The translations under genes were made by a program, and so were the position numbers. From positions 1 to 64,000 of the forward strand of contig NZ_QAYE01000009.1 of assembly GCF_003053745.1 (NCBI RefSeq): a DNA stretch of 64,000 nucleotides, read 5' to 3'. The notes below the pieces were generated by a model, which was given only the letters and a program-made list of their open reading frames with translations, was not told the origin of the DNA and did no database searches. Within the stretch, counting starts at the first letter, position 1. Every line of letters begins with the position of its first letter. Of the stretch, positions 60,095 to 64,000 are shown one piece after another. Origin of the DNA: Sphingomonas faeni. GTDB lineage: Bacteria; Pseudomonadota; Alphaproteobacteria; Sphingomonadales; Sphingomonadaceae.

Positions 60095-62926
60095 ATGGCT
60101 TTGAAAATGACCGCGCTTGCCGGCGTCGCCGCAATTGCCCTCGTCGCGCCCGCATACGGTCAAGGCCAGCGCCCGACGACCCCTGCGGCAAAGCCTGCGC
60201 CGGTTGCCGATCTCGTGAAGTCGGTCGATATCCCCTATCAGCAGTTCACGCTGAAGAACGGCCTGCGCGTCGTCGTGCATACCGACCGCAAGGCGCCCGT
60301 CGTCGCGGTCAGCGTCTGGTACAATGTCGGGTCGAAGTTCGAGCCCAAGGGCAAGACCGGCTTTGCGCATCTGTTCGAGCATCTGATGTTCAACGGCTCC
60401 GAGAATGCACCGGGCGACTTCTTCGAGCCGCTGAAGCAGGTCGGCGCGACCGACTTCAACGGCACCACCTATTTCGATCGCACCAATTATTTCGAGACGG
60501 TGCCGACCGCGGCGCTCGACCGCGCGCTGTTCCTCGAATCCGATCGCATGGGCTATCTCACCGGCGCGATCACCCAAGGCGTGCTCGACGAGCAGCGCGG
60601 CGTCGTTCAGAACGAGAAGCGACAGGGCGACAACCAGCCCTACGGCCTGACGCAGTACAAGATCACCGAGGGCCTGTTCCCCGCGGATCACCCGTACGGC
60701 CACACCACGATCGGCTCGATGGCGGATCTCGACGCCGCCTCGCTGCAGACGGTGAAGGACTGGTTCAAGGATCATTACGGCCCGAACAACGCCGTGCTGG
60801 TGCTCGCTGGCGACGTCGATGCGGCGACCGCCAAGCGGCTCGCGGAGAAGTATTTTGGTGGGATTCCAAAGGGCCCCGAGAGCATCGTCCCGCCCGCGCC
60901 GATCCCGACCCTGCCTGCGCCGGTGAACGAGACGATCAAGGACCGGGTCGCGGCGGTGATGATCAGCCGCAACTGGGTGGTCCCCGGCTTGAACGACAAG
61001 GACGGCACGGCGCTCGACGTCGCGGCGGGCGTGCTCGGCGGCCTCGCCAGCAGCCGGTTCGACACCGCGCTGGTCAAGAAGGAGAAGCTCGTCGTCAGCA
61101 TCTCCGCCTATAATCGCAGCTTCAGCCAGCTCGGCATGTTCGGCATCCGCGCGATCGTCCGGCAGGGCGTCGACCCCGCGCTCGTGTCGAAGCGGATCGA
61201 CGAGATCATGGCGGACTTCATCAAGAACGGGCCGACCGCCGACGAAGTCAGCCGTGTCGCGACGACCACCGCGGCCAGCACGATGGAGGGCTTGGAGTCC
61301 GTCGGTGGCTTCGGCGGCAAGGCGGTGACGCTGGCCGAGGGCGCGCTGTATTCGAACGATCCGGGCTTCTACAAGAAACAGCTGTTGCAGCTCGCCGCCG
61401 AAACGCCGGCGAGCGTGAAGGCCGCCGCGGCGAAGTGGCTGTCGCGCCCGGCCTATTCGCTGACCGTCGTGCAGGGTCAGCGCGATGCCTATGCCAACGC
61501 GGTCGTGCCGCCCAAGGTCGACGTGCCGCCCGCCGCGGACGTGCCGTTCAAGGGCACGCGGGGGCCGCTGCCCGGCGTCGGCACGGTTGCCGGCCTCAGC
61601 TTCCCGGCGGTCCAGCGTACCCGCCTCGCGAACGGTATCGAGCTGGTCTACGCACAGCGCACCGCCGTTCCCGTAACGCAGGCAGTGCTCAGCTTCGATG
61701 CGGGCGTCGCGGCCGACGTCCCCGGCAAGCTCGGTACGCAGCAACTGACGCTGTCGATGATGGACGAGGGCACGCCGACCCGCGATTCGGTCGCACTCGC
61801 CGAAGCCAAGGAGCGGCTCGGCGCGGAGATCGGCACGGGCGCGTCGAACGACCGGACCTTCCTGTCGTTGCAGGTGCCGAGCGCCAATCTCGCACCCGCG
61901 GTCGACCTGTTCGCCGACATCGCGCAGAACCCGGCATTCGCCGATGCCGAGGTAGCGCGCGTCAAGAACCAGCAGCTCGCACAGATCGCGCAGGAGCTGA
62001 CCAGCCCGCAGGGTCTGGCAACGCGTGTCCTGCCGCCGCTGCTCGGGCCGAACTCGCCCTATGCAAAGGCGCAGGGCAGCGGCGATCCGAAGGCGGTGGC
62101 GGCGCTGACCCGCGCCGATCTGGTCGCGTTCCAGCAGGCATGGCTGCGGCCCGACAAGGCGAAGATCTTCGTCGTCAGCGATCGTCCGCTCACCGAGGTG
62201 AAGGCCGCGCTCGATGCGCGCTTCGGAACATGGCGGCCGACCGGCGCGGCGGGCGTGAAGGCGTTCCCGGCGACCGTGACGCCGTTCGCGCCGAAGATCG
62301 TCCTGATCGACCGGCCGGACAGCCCGCAGTCGCTGATCATCGCGGGCGTGCCGACTGGATTGAAGGGCACGCAGGACCTGTTGCCGATCGCGACCGCGAA
62401 CGATGCGCTCGGCGGCAGCTTTCTCGGCCGCGTCAACATGGACCTGCGCGAGAGCAAGCACTGGTCCTACGGCGTCTCGGGTCGCTTCCAGCAGTCGGAG
62501 AATGCCGCGCCGTACATCCTGTCGGCACCGGTGCAGGCGGACCAGACCGGCCCGTCGATCACGGCGCTGCGCAACGATGTCGGCGCGTTCCTCGGCAAGG
62601 AGCCGATGACCCAGGCGGAGTTCGACCGTGCGATCAACGGCGCGATCCGCTCGCTGTCGGGTAATTTCGAGACGTCCGACGCGGTGCTGGGCGCGATGCA
62701 GCAGAACGATCTGCTCAAGCGGCCCGACAATTACTATGCGACGATCACGCAGCGATACCAGGGCCTTAACCTGCCGCAACTCAACACCGCGATCCAGCAG
62801 GCGCTTGATCCGCGGAAGACGATCTGGGTCGTTGTCGGCGATGCGAAGACGGTGCGCCCGCAGCTTGACAGCATCGGCCTCCCGGTCGAGGTCATCCCAG
62901 CGGCGTCGGTTGCCGGCGCCAATTAG
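60095..62926 (+). CDS. M16 family zinc metalloprotease (pitrilysin/insulinase-type, two modules)
   Basis: 943 residues with signal peptide (MALKMTALAGVAAIALVAPAYGQ). The first module has the inverted zinc motif HLFEH near residue 89 (GKTGFAHLFEHLMFNG) and the distal Glu in the RGVVQNEKRQGDNQ segment. The second module (from about 510, RTRLANGIELVYAQ) lacks the HxxEH motif, as expected for the non-catalytic half. A periplasmic peptidase for oligopeptides is likely. The following small gene is in the same direction (47-bp gap). Confidence 0.94.
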   Translation: MALKMTALAGVAAIALVAPAYGQGQRPTTPAAKPAPVADLVKSVDIPYQQFTLKNGLRVVVHTDRKAPVVAVSVWYNVGSKFEPKGKTGFAHLFEHLMFNGSENAPGDFFEPLKQVGATDFNGTTYFDRTNYFETVPTAALDRALFLESDRMGYLTGAITQGVLDEQRGVVQNEKRQGDNQPYGLTQYKITEGLFPADHPYGHTTIGSMADLDAASLQTVKDWFKDHYGPNNAVLVLAGDVDAATAKRLAEKYFGGIPKGPESIVPPAPIPTLPAPVNETIKDRVAAVMISRNWVVPGLNDKDGTALDVAAGVLGGLASSRFDTALVKKEKLVVSISAYNRSFSQLGMFGIRAIVRQGVDPALVSKRIDEIMADFIKNGPTADEVSRVATTTAASTMEGLESVGGFGGKAVTLAEGALYSNDPGFYKKQLLQLAAETPASVKAAAAKWLSRPAYSLTVVQGQRDAYANAVVPPKVDVPPAADVPFKGTRGPLPGVGTVAGLSFPAVQRTRLANGIELVYAQRTAVPVTQAVLSFDAGVAADVPGKLGTQQLTLSMMDEGTPTRDSVALAEAKERLGAEIGTGASNDRTFLSLQVPSANLAPAVDLFADIAQNPAFADAEVARVKNQQLAQIAQELTSPQGLATRVLPPLLGPNSPYAKAQGSGDPKAVAALTRADLVAFQQAWLRPDKAKIFVVSDRPLTEVKAALDARFGTWRPTGAAGVKAFPATVTPFAPKIVLIDRPDSPQSLIIAGVPTGLKGTQDLLPIATANDALGGSFLGRVNMDLRESKHWSYGVSGRFQQSENAAPYILSAPVQADQTGPSITALRNDVGAFLGKEPMTQAEFDRAINGAIRSLSGNFETSDAVLGAMQQNDLLKRPDNYYATITQRYQGLNLPQLNTAIQQALDPRKTIWVVVGDAKTVRPQLDSIGLPVEVIPAASVAGAN

Positions 62927-62973
62927 GTTCAAGAGCCCGGGCGTTGCCGGGCGGTGTTTCAGGAGAGAGAGCA

Positions 62974-63273
62974 ATGGCAAACGTCGATGGCAGCTGGGAT
63001 TGCGTGGTCAAGTCGCCGCTGGGCGACCAGAAAATGACGCTGACCGTCAACAGCGCCGGCAGCACCTTCACCGGTGCGGTGTCGGGCGCGATGGGCGGCA
63101 TGGACGTCACCGGTGACGTCGATGGCGACACGATCACCTGGAAGCAGAGCATGACCGTGCCGATGCCGATGACGCTCGACTGCAAGGCGACCGTCGAGGA
63201 CGACGTCCTCAAGGGCAGCGTCGCGGCCGGCGCCTTCGGCAGTTTCCCGCTGACCGGCACGCGGACGGCCTGA
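62974..63273 (+). CDS. small conserved beta-rich protein of unknown function
   Basis: 99 residues with an AGGAGAGAGAG ribosome-binding site. It reads as a lipocalin-like or calycin-like short beta barrel (DGSWDCVVKSPLGDQKMTLTV, GSTFTGAVSGAMGGMDVTG, GDTITWKQSM, CKATVEDDVLKGSV), with no signal peptide. I recall similar proteins in sphingomonads but no known role. It is followed by a terminator. Confidence 0.7.
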   Translation: MANVDGSWDCVVKSPLGDQKMTLTVNSAGSTFTGAVSGAMGGMDVTGDVDGDTITWKQSMTVPMPMTLDCKATVEDDVLKGSVAAGAFGSFPLTGTRTA

Positions 63274-63295
63274 TCGCCTGAATTGCTACGAGAGG

Positions 63296-63336
63296 GGCTC
63301 GTCTTTCCACACGGAAAGGCGGGCCTTTTTCTTTTT
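63296..63336 (+). terminator. Rho-independent terminator
   Basis: Stem GGCTCGTCTTTCC / GGAAAGGCGGGCC with ACAC loop and a few wobble pairs, followed by TTTTTCTTTTTC. It closes the M16 and small-protein unit. Confidence 0.8.
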
Positions 63337-63362
63337 CGGTCCGGGAGGGAAGGAAGAAGAAA

Positions 63363-64000
63363 ATGAAATCCACGACCCGTCTGTTTGCCGCCTGCGCCAT
63401 CGCCGCGCTGGCTACCGCGACAACCGCCCCCGCGACCGCGCAGAATTACGACGAACGTCCCGCCAAGATGGCGCCACGCGACGTCGGCTACGATTATGTG
63501 CGCAAGGTGGTCGAGATCCCGATGCGGGACGGAGTGAAGCTCCACACCGTCATCATCGTGCCGAAGGGCGCGAAGGACGCGGGCATCCTGATGACGCGCA
63601 CGCCCTATGATGCCGACGGCCAGACCAAGGTCGACAGCGGCACCTATGCCGGCATCCTCGAACACGGCGACGGCGCGGGCGACGTGATCGCCGCGGCGGG
63701 CTATATCCGCGTGATCCAGGACGTCCGCGGGATGCACGGATCGCAGGGCATCTACATGATGAACCCCGCACGCGCCGGCACGCCGCAGAACCCGACCAAG
63801 ACCGACGATTCGACCGACACCTACGACACGATCGACTGGCTGGTGAAGCACGTCCCCGAATCGAACGGGCGCGTCGGGATCAGCGGGATCAGCTATGACG
63901 GCTTCCTGCCGCTGATGGCGCTGATCAATCCGCATCCCGCGCTCAAGGTCTCGGTGCCGATGAACCCGATGGTCGATGGCTGGCGCGGCGATGACTGGTT
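63363..64000 (+). CDS. CocE/NonD family hydrolase (alpha-amino-acid ester hydrolase-like), 3' end outside window
   Basis: The first 212 residues. Signal peptide (AACAIAALATATTAPATAQ), then an alpha/beta-hydrolase fold of the S15 / CocE family: VEIPMRDGVKLHTVIIVPKG, GYIRVIQDVRGMHGSQG (oxyanion hole region) and the nucleophile elbow GISGISYDGFLPL with Ser. The GISYDG string and DVRGMHGSQG resemble alpha-amino-acid ester hydrolases, which hydrolyse or transfer acyl groups of beta-lactam side-chain esters; X-Pro peptidase or glutaryl acylase activity is an alternative. The frame is open at 64000. Confidence 0.88.
   Translation, partial: MKSTTRLFAACAIAALATATTAPATAQNYDERPAKMAPRDVGYDYVRKVVEIPMRDGVKLHTVIIVPKGAKDAGILMTRTPYDADGQTKVDSGTYAGILEHGDGAGDVIAAAGYIRVIQDVRGMHGSQGIYMMNPARAGTPQNPTKTDDSTDTYDTIDWLVKHVPESNGRVGISGISYDGFLPLMALINPHPALKVSVPMNPMVDGWRGDDW

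Noticed and set aside
60065..62980. A 971-residue minus-strand open frame
   Set aside because: Arg/Asp/His-rich antisense shadow of the M16 peptidase gene, typical of GC-rich codon bias; no family motifs.

Overview
The window looks like chromosome of a GC-rich alphaproteobacterium of the family Sphingomonadaceae, most likely Sphingomonas. The reasons are the family-typical TonB-dependent receptors with a DIVVTGSR-type N-terminus, the gene content (DUF2093, DUF1674, MlaA without lipobox, methylmalonyl-CoA operon), and the many short palindromic repeats of the type common in sphingomonad intergenic DNA. The genus is inferred from these features, not from a database search.

Layout. 1-3768 is the accessory end of an island inserted at the 3' end of tRNA-Leu(CAG) (3752-3838, minus). 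It holds a GNAT-like orphan, a truncated serine-recombinase start, a gene combining a HEPN-type R-x4-H motif with three zinc-knuckle pairs, and a tyrosine recombinase. The last two are convergent and lie between two perfect 158-bp inverted arms, each ending in the tRNA 3' end. This is the most unusual structure in the window. 3951-37052 is mostly core genome: NDUFA9-like protein, uppP, gltD-gltB, GST, csaA, OmpA lipoprotein, CNNM/HlyC transporter, mlaA, purD and xseA with overlapping start codons, M23 peptidase, a large TonB receptor, clpB, thioesterase, an SDH assembly factor (DUF1674), rsmB, rpe, heparinase-like protein, purH, and glnK-amtB behind a textbook sigma-54 promoter.

37201-48347 is a propionate / odd-chain / branched-chain catabolic locus. 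A PccR/ScfR-type regulator is divergent from a run of plus-strand genes: pccB, three small genes, mce, enoyl-CoA hydratase, methylmalonyl-CoA mutase, bioB, an LprI-like gene and pccA. Most neighbours up to the LprI gene overlap by a few bases. Together they carboxylate propionyl-CoA (PccA/PccB with biotin from BioB), epimerise methylmalonyl-CoA and convert it to succinyl-CoA. Two TTTGCAA(A) boxes sit in the divergent control region. pccA carries a palindromic repeat inserted in frame.

48874-64000 is envelope and transport: a MscS-type channel, a secreted SCPU-like protein, a sugar MFS porter, two TonB receptors (one with a glycine-rich loop), a DUF1624 membrane protein, a two-module M16 peptidase, a 99-residue protein, and the start of a CocE/amino-acid-ester hydrolase that runs off the window.

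At least four families of short palindromic repeats occupy most of the larger intergenic gaps. No CRISPR array, rRNA, complete insertion sequence or replication origin was seen.
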